A DNA stretch of 64,000 bases, taken from positions 86,155,542-86,219,541 of the forward strand of contig JBAIZL010000003.1 in NCBI GenBank assembly GCA_036971475.1, given 5' to 3'. The notes under the pieces were generated by a model. The model was not told the DNA's origin, searched no databases, and worked only from the letters and a program-made list of their open reading frames with translations. The number at the start of each line of letters is the position of its first letter. Within the stretch, counting starts at the first letter, position 1. Positions 59,801 through 64,000 of the stretch are shown here, one piece after another. This stretch comes from Prosapia bicincta. Taxonomy: Eukaryota > Arthropoda > Insecta > Hemiptera > Cercopidae. Position numbers and translations under genes: made by a program.

Positions 59801-62696
59801 ATGTGTTTTTTGAAGAAGAAGCCGCCATATTCTTTTCTTTAACAACTTTAAAAGTAAAACGAAAGCGTTAGTTGAGTGGAGATAGCGTGGGTGACGCTAC
59901 GAGAGGAAGCAGACCTTGCTGGGCAGTCAAAATTCTATTTTATTTGGAAAGAGTTCGTCTAAATTATACCGTTTTGTTAAGAAGATTGGCCAACTTAAAT
60001 TAAGGAGAAGTGAATTACAAAATGTCATACTGTGTTAATATAAAGTGAAATAAATAAAACGAATTTAAGTGTGTGAATTGTTTAATTTGGAGAGAACGGA
60101 ATCTTACGTAAGCTAACTGAAATTTCGATATTTGATAAGTTATTAGCGCTATAAAAATAACTTTAGTGGACTTTTAAGATAATAGAGAAGTTTAAATTTG
60201 TATATTAGGATATCTTGTAGTTAATGAATAGTAAGAAATAATCCAGTTCAAATAGTTTAGCCTTTTTGCATTTTCAAAATTTAATATTGTTTGTTCAAAA
60301 TTTATTTAATTAACCTAAGAATAAAAAAAAAATATAGCCCATACTATAACCCCGAGATATCAAGAGATCTTAAACTAGCCAAGGGTATAAAAACCTTGTA
60401 ACTCAAATTTAAAGAATCGAATTTTAGTATATTGTGTTAAAACTTGTTAAGTTGTAAATTTTTGTTTTGTGTTTAGATGTTGAAATAAAATTGTTCTAAT
60501 AAAGTTTTGAATTGTTCCTGAGAAGTTTTATTTGTCTTAAATAAAAAATTTCAATTTATTAAATAGTAAAACATAATTATATTGTATTGTGTCTCTTTAA
60601 AAATTATGTTATAATATATATATATATATATGTATATATATTTATTGTAATATTTTGTATAATAAATTTATATATTTTTGATAATTTAAATATATTTCTT
60701 TATAATAACACAAAATTTAATAATACTAATCTTTAGAAAATAATAAATTGCTGGGCGCCAGTTAGAATTACAAAATAATTGTAACCTTAACAGTAAAATT
60801 TAGGTTCCTATTACTTTTATTTTTTGTTACTTACCATTTATAGTAATAAATAAAACACTTTCTTATAATTCGATTCATTTTTGTTTAATTTAGTTTTTTT
60901 TCAAATCTTATTCTAGTTACAATATTTTTTTCTAATACACTTTCTCTATTTCCTAATTTAGTTAAACATCACAAGACTCTTTCTTTCAGGTTATTTGGTG
61001 GGTGTTATGACAAATTAAAATTTAGTTTATGCAATTAATGTTGTAATAAATTTTATAAAAGAAACGCCTAGGCCTAAAGTTAATAATTGTGAATTTACAA
61101 CATAATAATTTACAATCTTTTCTTAAATTTAATTACTTATCTGACGTTTAATGTTTTTGTCCAAATTTCTAACCTTTTAAATTTATTTATATAAACAAAT
61201 CTTTCACCACTATTTTTTTTCTATGCTTGAATTCTTCTTTTAAATAAAATTTTGGTCAACTAAGTTTTTTGCTTCCAGTTCCAATGCAAGCTTCTCTAAC
61301 AATGAATTTTTCTAATATTGAAAATTTCTAGAGAAAAGAATACAACTTTTTCCTTTGTTGAAACATCTGTTATTTAACCCACTGATTATTTGATCTTCAT
61401 GTCCTTACCTGGACAGTTAAGTTTTATCCTCTATGCACTAATTTTTAGATTTTGTACAATTCTACATTTGGAAAACATCAGCTGTTTCATAATTATACTA
61501 GCCGCCATCTTGGTTTTAATATTTAATGATAATTTTTTTAGCATTTGTTGATTCCATCTTCGCGTGAGCTACTAGTAATCACTAAACACTTTTAAATGTT
61601 GTAAACTTGCCTATAGTAGCACTTACTTTGTTTGTTGAAGACGGCCGTTTCAGGAGATGTGTCCCTTTGTCAACTCAGACCGTAACTGATCTCAACGTTT
61701 ACGTAGGTTAGGGTGGGGGTGGGATATTTTGGTGGTGTGGGTGTATTTTGTCTGTATTAGGAGTTATGATGTCAAAAAGTGTGTGTGAGTTGTAATGTAA
61801 CCTCCATCTAACCTACAAATTCTTCATAAACAACACAGAAATAACCAACACTACACAACCGAGCAATACGAAATATATAGGCACTTCGAACTACACCCTA
61901 CACACATACTCAATACACAATTACATTACAACTCACACGCACTTTTTGACATCATAACTCCTAATACACACAAAATACACCCACACCACCAAAATATCCC
62001 ACCCGCACCCTAACCTACGTAAACCTTGAGATCAGTTATGGTCTGAGTTGACAAAGGGACACATCTCCCGAAACGGCCGTCCTCAACAAGCAAAGTAAGT
62101 GCTGCTATAGGCAAGTTTAAAACATTTAAAAGTGTTTAGTAATTTTTTTAGGTTATGGCTCCATTGTTTACATTTTCTTTTTTTTCATCCATTTTTAATT
62201 TACTTCTATTATATTCTGAATTATTGTTATTTATTACTTTTGGGTTTTTATGTAAAAACATTACAATATATGTACCTAGTGTTTCTATAAATTTGGATTA
62301 TACAGAAATTGATATTTATAATTTAATCAATATAAATGACTAATTAGTAGAAAATTAACCATACCTTTCATAATCATTAAAAATTGGAGTCAGTATACAC
62401 AACGGATTCTTGTCTACATGAAGTTTTATCCATTCACTTATTTTTTTATTAAGTGAAGTCAGATTAGCAGCATATTCTTGTTCTGCTGCACTGGCAGTAC
62501 TTTCTTTTTCAAAATTTTGTGAACTACTTGGAATGTTTAACTTTGAAGAAAGATTAATAGTACTAACTGGTTTTGTTTTTTCTTCTTCTCCATTGGTTGT
62601 TGGAGTTGAATTTGAGGTTGATAAGTTGAAAAATGGCTTACTGTTAGGAGTTTGTGGTTTAAAACCAGTGAAGCTAGAAAATGGTGAAGATGATGC
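35385..62696 (-). CDS. NUP50: NUP50 gene, 5'-partial, four exons (375 visible residues)
   Basis: NUP50 is a mobile nuclear-basket nucleoporin that binds importin-alpha, NUP153 and RanGTP and helps cargo release and importin recycling. Exons in transcription order: 62696-62365, 46503-46153, 38960-38823, 35691-35385; all have GT/AG ends, and every junction has phase 2. Visible features: [11 protein letters not shown] and other F-rich repeats; the NUP50-typical [20 protein letters not shown] and NDYER block (residues 88-111); FSFG repeats near residues 210-226; an acidic linker; and a C-terminal Ran-binding domain (residues 274-375). The N-terminal importin-alpha-binding segment is not in the window. 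The first visible intron (15.9 kb) contains an antisense 9.5-kb Gypsy element, palindromes and a Harbinger-like MITE. Confidence 0.94.
35692..38822. other. NUP50 intron
   Basis: 3.1-kb AT-rich intron apart from the palindrome at 38358-38489. Open frames at 37147, 37768, 37995 and 38144 (-) have no motifs and are considered chance. Confidence 0.6.
38358..38489. repeat. 132-bp palindromic hairpin element
   Basis: Arms of about 60 bp beginning attacaatgaaaatatt and containing aaagaaccccaataccaca, with a ~12-nt centre (gttacttaagat). A few mismatches and small indels distinguish the arms. It has the form of a snapback MITE. No coding capacity. In a NUP50 intron. Confidence 0.85.
38823..38960 (-). 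CDS. NUP50: NUP50 exon: FG fragment and acidic linker
   Basis: 138 bp; acceptor ttatccag, donor gtaaaa. Encodes [16 protein letters not shown] and an acidic stretch [20 protein letters not shown] ending EEDAIFSKR. The phase-2 junctions on both sides join in frame with neighbouring exons. [16 protein letters not shown] across the next junction is the typical entry into the Ran-binding domain. Confidence 0.94.
38961..40311. other. NUP50 intron, left part
   Basis: AT-rich to 39.65 kb. From 39.70 to 40.27 kb composition is less AT-rich and looks transposon-derived, but no motif is recognised. Confidence 0.45.
40312..42680 (+). pseudogene. Tigger/pogo transposase pseudogene with internal duplications
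   Basis: Starts with the pogo-type terminus cagtagagtctcgcctatct after TA. Transposase begins near 40567 ([32 protein letters not shown], then WSTVEDWK), giving the N-terminal HTH. The DDE domain starts with [20 protein letters not shown] (first catalytic Asp), then [20 protein letters not shown]. Later traces (LLIDNAP-like at 41670, [14 protein letters not shown] at 41770) represent the second and third catalytic regions. Many stops and frameshifts are present. The 41010-41502 segment is tandemly amplified. The 3' terminus was not found. Confidence 0.85.
41010..41502 (+). repeat. Intragenic 123-bp tandem repeat (four copies) in a Tigger gene
   Basis: Copies start 'gtaactggtgatgaaatttt' at 41010, 41128, 41251 and 41374. 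Unit length is 123 bp (41 codons), so copies stay in frame; the first copy has a 5-bp deletion. Each carries the catalytic FNCD motif, alternating FNCDETGL and FNCDVTGL. Confidence 0.95.
43440..43710 (-). repeat. Dispersed transposon-derived repeat, copy B
   Basis: Reverse complement matches 160-440 (copy A) in order and spacing over about 200 bp with scattered changes and small indels, including the tataaatag box. Its place inside TTAA-bounded termini suggests it is the 5' region of the parental piggyBac-like transposon. Confidence 0.65.
44036..45195. repeat. 76-bp GC-rich minisatellite, about 15 units
   Basis: Starts of 'catgccggtgcgctcgctg' recur every 76 bp from 44041 (44117, 44193 and so on) to about 45182. 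Variable sites include gctgtcttt/gctgacttt, cacactctc/cacgctctc and agagcatg/agtgtatg, with the variants grouped in blocks. The array is strikingly GC-rich against its AT-rich surroundings. A - strand open frame (44976-45209) is a by-product; 76 is not a multiple of three. Confidence 0.97.
45215..46152. other. NUP50 intron next to exon
   Basis: AT-rich, with a small GC-rich hairpin (ggggctttaagcccc, about 45844-45858). No gene recognised. Confidence 0.5.
46153..46503 (-). CDS. NUP50: NUP50 exon: FG-repeat region
   Basis: 351 bp; acceptor gttttag and donor gtaagt on the - strand. Continues from the split Arg codon with [16 protein letters not shown] and later [20 protein letters not shown], then [20 protein letters not shown]. 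Two FSFG repeats are clear. Upstream YER joined to FLKEI follows the NUP50 pattern. Confidence 0.94.
46504..49016. other. NUP50 large intron, left part
   Basis: AT-rich. A less AT-rich patch at 46.87-47.30 kb may be an old insertion, with an acatcccctgt/acaggggatgt inverted pair at 47063 and 45919. No domain recognised. Confidence 0.4.
49020..49940. mobile_element. PIF/Harbinger-like MITE
   Basis: Inverted termini ggctgcggacatacagaagg at 49020 and the complement of the right end (ggctgcgaacatacagaaaa, ending 49940). Similarity extends about 35 bp (caactggtga continues on both). Each side is flanked by TTA (49017-49019 and 49941-49943). A 3-bp TWA target and GG-starting termini are typical of PIF/Harbinger elements. 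No transposase is recognised; open frames on the - strand inside are short and unassigned. Confidence 0.7.
50375..50780. repeat. Large near-perfect palindrome 1 with partial extra copies
   Basis: Arms of 109 bp (50482-50590 and 50603-50711) differ at two positions and enclose a 12-nt centre. An additional direct copy of the outer half-arm lies at about 50390-50475, and 'tttttccgttgcactgactt' recurs at 50384 and 50743. The centre side reads gtgattcgacaatggtcaag then tgaccgaaaggtgc, again a hairpin-GAAA tail layout. Confidence 0.93.
50775..50838. repeat. (AT)n microsatellite between palindromes
   Basis: About 30 AT dinucleotides separating palindromes 1 and 2; a second short (AT)n at 51064-51077 abuts the Gypsy element. 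Confidence 0.95.
50840..51028. repeat. Perfect palindrome 2: 93-bp arms, 3-nt spacer
   Basis: 50840-50932 and 50936-51028 are exact reverse complements by my reading, with acg between. The inner part contains gatgatggaggcactt ... ctctgaaagcgctcg, similar in layout to the other hairpin-GAAA tails. Confidence 0.96.
51078..52496 (+). repeat. 5' LTR
   Basis: About 1419 bp starting tgtaacatttatagaatggg and ending ...tttata, just before a 2-nt gap and the primer-binding site. Compared with the 3' LTR, it lacks 16 bp near 51194 and has only about two substitutions up to about 52344. After that the two LTRs diverge strongly. The right end lacks the usual CA. Confidence 0.93.
52499..52520 (+). promoter_or_regulatory. 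Primer-binding site, tRNA-Lys-like
   Basis: tggcgcaacaacgtggagct begins 2 nt after the LTR. It resembles the complement of a tRNA-Lys 3' end (tggcgcccaacgtggggc) with one inserted base and two changes. The primer identity is inferred. Confidence 0.65.
52724..54523 (+). CDS. gag: Gypsy gag polyprotein (599 aa)
   Basis: Structural protein forming the retrotransposon particle. Uninterrupted from ATG 52724 to TAG 54521. Residues about 105-290 form a long charged coiled coil (heptads such as [20 protein letters not shown]). Residues about 300-460 form the retrotransposon gag domain ([45 protein letters not shown]). The C-terminal part is Arg/Asn/Gly-rich ([20 protein letters not shown]) with no CCHC zinc knuckle. 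Such a basic tail could replace the knuckle for RNA binding; that is inference. The gag frame ends in GGAAAAC-TAG, where the pol frame overlaps by 16 nt. Confidence 0.93.
   Translation: MSDERELYNLRREKAKKTEKGEQLEKSRRKRAIETEGAAQGRFVSFQEGIGNREENIIGELVVVGDQEKGTNLEMKEIEMEGTDMPIEESEVETQVDEARGLPPMQTQQKKRGNNENEDLREMMRTLMEMSVNMKKLDKIDKKLEENRDELREMKEDLKVIKDEIREENRKMIEDMRRQLRTENNTVIEDVRRDLDEKDRELEEKIKKNFEETKEIIADVVEINKKEIEKIENITKKNTEELGELKLKVIGERKITDERFRKVEDDREKILGEQGRLGDRINKIESDNGNNGEQIRVIQVSCGNQEEMPKFNGRNGNPMEFLKRLDRYVERKFECRTGERFENEWRGIIDRALEIGAARWWESIREEVENFADLQDRFIERYWAKEIQEGIKERIENERYIEGNGRARADYFIERVVVLKNMTPPQNEEEIVRRLSRHFHERIQLSRRVQNIKTIREMERMLNEEDIEERNKEIRQRNRGPWNRPTPREEQNGNRFPPRRGEEGMRQQGNRRFPGPGELYRMNEYRNEGRPYVQFFNRRIDNHKRGNVEPRPGQENNRENRGDRNYRTNDRSQKEVNQIETRRCVGTRKEDGAHSQTEN
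54508..54523 (+). promoter_or_regulatory. Candidate -1 frameshift window between gag and pol
   Basis: The pol frame is open upstream only to a stop at 54505, so gag and pol share 16 nt (54508-54523). The heptamer g-gaa-aac (54514-54520) directly precedes the gag stop. Its A-site part (aac to aaa) fits a -1 slip, while the P-site part is imperfect. Confidence 0.5.
54508..55611 (+). CDS. pol: Gypsy pol, first part: protease and start of reverse transcriptase
   Basis: Frame -1 to gag; there is no ATG near its beginning, so expression by frameshifting is likely. Counting residues from the TTG at 54544, [12 protein letters not shown] (about 88-99) holds the aspartic protease active site, and MIIGMDILK (about 164-172) the second conserved protease segment. 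An acidic spacer follows, rich in Asn and Glu, then the reverse transcriptase N-terminus ([31 protein letters not shown]). The frame is lost after an A-run at 55568-55572 and ends at 55611. The downstream frame continues the same domain, so this is one gene split by a single-nucleotide change. Confidence 0.9.
   Translation, partial: SNGKLEGTGDTLLHHGKTTGDAEEGKPVLKSLGNINCDKNEGNNQFNENTDLGLGIINNVLIDREFLESEGKERNLNLEQNKIYLSPEIEIEFKQVRVTALIDTGSNITCIQEKWYSINKGKLGRVETLPIRAMNIRTATNKKSKKINKIVLIMGRLGGIDYPFQCFIIPGLLREMIIGMDILKNTKADISCEDWSIKLKYLENYIKIDMKETEGENDDERINNNEVQNLEREDNVINEFDQINEEWENLDNLGQGDQNYEKQNETEGEISERDIMGSIGDDRVTDRQKLELVEIIKQYKDVFSDRPGVCKGYRHEIKVRTDLPFYQRNYPVPTKYQEAVQREIDKMLEMKIIEKVIALILTLLFLS
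55568..55572 (+). other. Inactivating frameshift in pol (short A-run)
   Basis: Similarity to reverse transcriptase passes from one frame to another across this A5 run, consistent with a one-base loss. It lies in the N-terminal fingers region of the reverse transcriptase. A sequencing or assembly error is the main alternative. Confidence 0.7.
55632..58028 (+). CDS. pol: Gypsy pol, second part: reverse transcriptase, RNase H, integrase (798 aa)
   Basis: Domains by residue. Reverse transcriptase 1-200: [18 protein letters not shown] with the first Asp at 39, and YVDD at 101-104. RNase H about 245-362: QTDAS with D250, KELLA with E292, QTDHQAL with D317 and ADILSR with D360. Integrase zinc finger: H457, H462, C492, C495. 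Integrase core: LSIDFCGP with D524, TDHGTQF with D582 and VERVN with E617, giving D-D-35-E. A GPY/F-like segment [20 protein letters not shown] lies near 740. All catalytic residues are present. The apparent ATG start is internal; the domain begins in the preceding frame. No downstream env frame. Confidence 0.95.
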   Translation: MCLDARKLNEIIIPDYECYQGINEILHKARKVKYLSSMDLTNSFWQVELEPESRKFTAFQYNGKTYHFIVTPYGLKTSLAALARAMGRIMGNELEPFTLVYVDDIVCMSQSFEEHKNHFKKLFMTFRENNIKIKLSKTEFCKENIAFLGYRLTTEGIEIDKDKIKAVMEFPTPKNVKQLKGFIGLANYYNKFVDHYSKLVEPLLKLLRHETKFNWTDLEEQNFRKLKEAFIDTNVLKHPDYSKTFYLQTDASEYAIGGHLYQVTETGQKQAIMFMSRTLKGSEIRYYTTEKELLAVLFCLQKARQVILGRKVIIQTDHQALTFIKTCRILNSRLYRWILLMQEYDFEIEYCKGKENVVADILSRNPWDKIEPKHIENQNKFSINLMERVISREVVTKLTKLNELQWGDLELRNIIENVQEYNSKFKIENNILYKNCKTSWKIIVPRELINVLVISCHEYYMHIGAKKCYSIINEIFTWKKMYKEIKYLLKYCDTCQRVKHTNQTCYGVMKGIKVEGPKEQLSIDFCGPFHKSEGFKYILVILDIFTKFIKIYKIKKANTATAIRCVEDYLEKYGQVKRAQTDHGTQFTSKRWSTFLESKGIKQIFSPIRRPQSNIVERVNREIMRCLRTYCHGNHKQWAKFIHLINEMLNEVPHETTGFTPNQLQLGKIDERFWHKYIKIQNSNEQSVNTQLVIDLARGRMKKKAELRAQNFNRNHKLFTFNLNDLVLVKENWQAKGIEGEMGKLFNIYSGPYRIHKKLGESTFELWDDKHDINKGMFHSTELKKYHDAREINSNETK
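58029..59180 (+). other. Gypsy 3' non-coding region with ttcgtcg repeats
   Basis: About 1.15 kb without open frames. A ~50-bp block (tttaaacttcgtcgtattgt, then gggagaatctgcgttgataa) occurs at about 58200 and again at about 58344. Further ttcgtcg or catcgttg copies lie at 58164, 58250, 58312 and 58410. Two A-rich homopolymer tracts are near 58810 and 59080. Function unknown. Confidence 0.85.
59181..59190 (+). promoter_or_regulatory. Polypurine tract
   Basis: aggggaca directly before the 3' LTR, the expected primer for plus-strand DNA synthesis. It is short and ends in a pyrimidine, so it is imperfect. Confidence 0.6.
59191..60613 (+). repeat. 3' LTR
   Basis: About 1423 bp starting tgtaacatttatagaatggg. 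It has 16 extra bases near 59308 compared with the 5' LTR. It is almost identical to the 5' LTR to about 60472, then differs strongly over the last ~140 bp. It ends gttata and runs into an (AT)n tract that blurs the boundary. Confidence 0.92.
60614..61560. other. NUP50 intron between Gypsy and the inverted-repeat element
   Basis: AT-rich; no gene, exon or transposon recognised. Confidence 0.55.
61565..62142 (+). mobile_element. Penelope-like 3' end with inverted arm copy (fold-back)
   Basis: Arms of about 222 bp (61577-61800 and 61921-62142) are ~94% complementary by eye and enclose 120 bp. The + strand from about 61850 encodes [20 protein letters not shown] and [14 protein letters not shown], matching the GIY-YIG C-terminal pattern of the 10.4-kb copy. 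The tail has gagttgaca, gggacacatctccc and gaaacggccgtc. Fold-back arms from inverted, truncated copies are known for Penelope-like elements. It lies in a NUP50 intron, 220 bp from an exon. Confidence 0.72.
62365..62696 (-). CDS. NUP50: NUP50 first visible exon
   Basis: 332 bp; acceptor ttttgttttcag and donor gtatgg on the - strand. Phase 0 at the start, phase 2 at the end. Encodes [20 protein letters not shown], a Ser/Thr-rich stretch and [20 protein letters not shown] followed by [10 protein letters not shown]. The last block is strongly conserved in NUP50. The reading frame enters from an upstream exon beyond the window. Confidence 0.95.
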
Positions 62697-62990
62697 CTGA
62701 AAACAAAAAATAATTTATGAAAATGATACTTTCTTAATTTAAATGTAAACTGAAATCTTGATTTCAATGTCAAAACACACACACCAAATTTTACAATACC
62801 GAGATAGTTTAGAAGGTTGTCAAACTTTCTCAATGCCATGGTCTTACAAACTCATTCTTATGCTTTGATTTTATATATATCTGTTAAACAATTTGTTCTC
62901 AGCTAATGACAATAAATTTCTAAATTTTTATAAAAACATTTAAAAAAAACTAAATCAAGAGTAAAAGACAGATATTTATGAAAACTTAGA
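62697..62990. other. NUP50 intron, upstream side
   Basis: AT-rich; a 100-codon - strand open frame (62839-62537) overlaps the exon but starts in intron sequence and is not a separate gene. Confidence 0.6.
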
Positions 62991-62994
62991 AATT

Positions 62995-64000
62995 TATAAA
63001 TTTAAAGCTAAAACAAATTGATTACAACCATTTGGATGCTTTGGAGTATGTCTTTGTGGTTTGGAAAATCGGAAACAACGTCTTCGCACTAAGTAACATC
63101 ATCACCTACATTTCGGGAACTTCTAAGAAAATATCATTGCTTTTTTAATCCACTTAATGCCATGTTATCCTCATTATTCTCTTCCCATGTGATTGAATTG
63201 AATCCAGCTTTAGAGAAACAAATAGAAACTGTTTTTTGTACGTCATTTGTCCATACTTTTGTTAATTCAGCATCGCAATCTCTTAAATGTCTTTGGTTAC
63301 AGCTTCATTGTTCTTTACTTCAGTCACAATCTTTTTAAAAGTTCTCTTTATCTATAGTGTAACTTCAAATTTGTTACAACTCCCTGATTGAAGGGTTGCA
63401 GTATTGAAGTTACATTTGGTGGAAAGAAAAACACATTCACATTCTGAGTTTAGAATTAATGCTGTGGAGCTGTGCAGAGGAGTTGTATGAAAAGTGCAAT
63501 TTTACTTCCCTCTTTGGAAATCTGTTTGTCCAGCTTTAGCAGCCACTCAATAAAAATTTTGCTCGTCATCCACACCATTTTATTAAATGCCTTCTTAACT
63601 TCTAAAGACTTAATGCCTCCGAAACATCGTGAATATTTGCTTTTGCCAATCACAACCAATTTGGATTTTTCTGTTCCTAACGTGTTAGCTGCCCTTAATA
63701 TGATAATTCCTTTTTGCTTGCTTTCCCTCTGAAACAGGGGTTAGCTTTAAAAGTCAGTGCCTTGTTGGCTAAACACTTAAAAAACAGACTGGTTTCATCA
63801 GCATTGAATATGTCCTTTGGTGCATTATCGTTTAAAAATATTTTTAACACGTTTCCCTCCCAAAATTCACTATTACCAATATCAATACTTACGCTTTCTC
63901 CTGAATTGACATTTTGAATGATAGTTTGCCACTTTATAAATGTTACTTGTGTGAAAGTCACTGTCTCAAGGTTTTTTTCTTTAATTAGTGTCGCCGACAA
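62995..64000 (-). pseudogene. Tigger/pogo transposase, partial, runs off the window
   Basis: On the - strand from 64000: VTFIKWQTIIQNVN..., then DIFNADETSLFFKCLANKAL with the first catalytic Asp. A short break follows, then LVVIGKSKYSRCFGGIKSLE, KMVWMTSKIFIEWLLKLDKQ and KIALFI, the core DDE_1 block of Tigger transposases (63659-63480). The second Asp region is frameshifted (CTAPQH). After that come traces of the tail (LQYCNPSIREL, about 63410-63375). Several breaks show it is inactive. Both ends are unseen: the N-terminal half lies beyond 64000 and no left terminus was found. Confidence 0.85.

Larger units (their letters stand above)
51078..60613 (+). mobile_element. Ty3/Gypsy LTR retrotransposon, about 9.5 kb
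   Basis: Order: 5' LTR, primer-binding site, gag, pol (protease, reverse transcriptase, RNase H, integrase), long non-coding 3' region, polypurine tract, 3' LTR. RNase H before integrase defines Ty3/Gypsy order. There is no env-like frame. The element is inserted in an AT-repeat, so the target duplication cannot be defined. It lies antisense in the largest visible NUP50 intron. One single-base break in the reverse transcriptase region makes this copy probably inactive. Confidence 0.96.

Noticed and set aside
62537..62839. 100-codon - strand open frame as a separate gene
   Set aside because: It overlaps the NUP50 exon in another frame and begins in intron sequence.

Overview
This window is AT-rich, intron-rich animal nuclear DNA. 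It is most probably from an insect with a large, transposon-laden genome; the lineage is inferred from gene content and element families and is not proven. Two conserved single-copy genes lie tail to tail. LIN9 (DREAM/MuvB complex subunit, + strand) has seven exons between 6820 and 20501, and its 5' end is missing. NUP50 (nuclear pore basket protein, - strand) has four exons between 62696 and 35385, and its N-terminal exon(s) lie outside the window. All exon phases agree across the introns, so both genes look intact as far as they are visible. Their stop codons are about 14.9 kb apart.

Nearly everything else is mobile or repetitive DNA. 1-6.8 kb: a dispersed repeat, a (CT)n(AT)n microsatellite, Penelope-like tails, two degenerate LINE 3' halves on the - strand and a 326-bp tandem duplication. 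6.8-20.5 kb: LIN9, with introns holding a Penelope-like 3' end, a piggyBac-like MITE, a broken mariner, a 131-bp satellite array and an 89-bp minisatellite. 20.5-35.3 kb: intergenic, with a near full-length mariner with both inverted repeats, pogo/Tigger pieces and Penelope-like elements including a GIY-YIG endonuclease remnant. 35.4-62.7 kb: NUP50, whose introns hold a Tigger pseudogene with a fourfold catalytic-site duplication, a TTAA-flanked piggyBac-like element carrying a 76-bp GC-rich minisatellite, a Harbinger-like MITE, two large near-perfect palindromes and a 9.5-kb Ty3/Gypsy LTR retrotransposon (51078-60613) with long gag and pol frames. 62.9-64 kb: another Tigger transposase running off the window.

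The host genes act in separate processes: cell-cycle transcription (LIN9) and Ran/importin-dependent transport (NUP50). I found no operon-like or defence system. The most unusual signals are (i) many palindromic or hairpin-tailed inserts that seem to be Penelope-like 3' ends, (ii) two Gypsy LTRs that are almost identical for about 1.27 kb and then abruptly diverge over the last ~150 bp, (iii) a likely -1 gag/pol frameshift site, and (iv) tandem amplification inside transposons. All calls were made by eye, without database searches.
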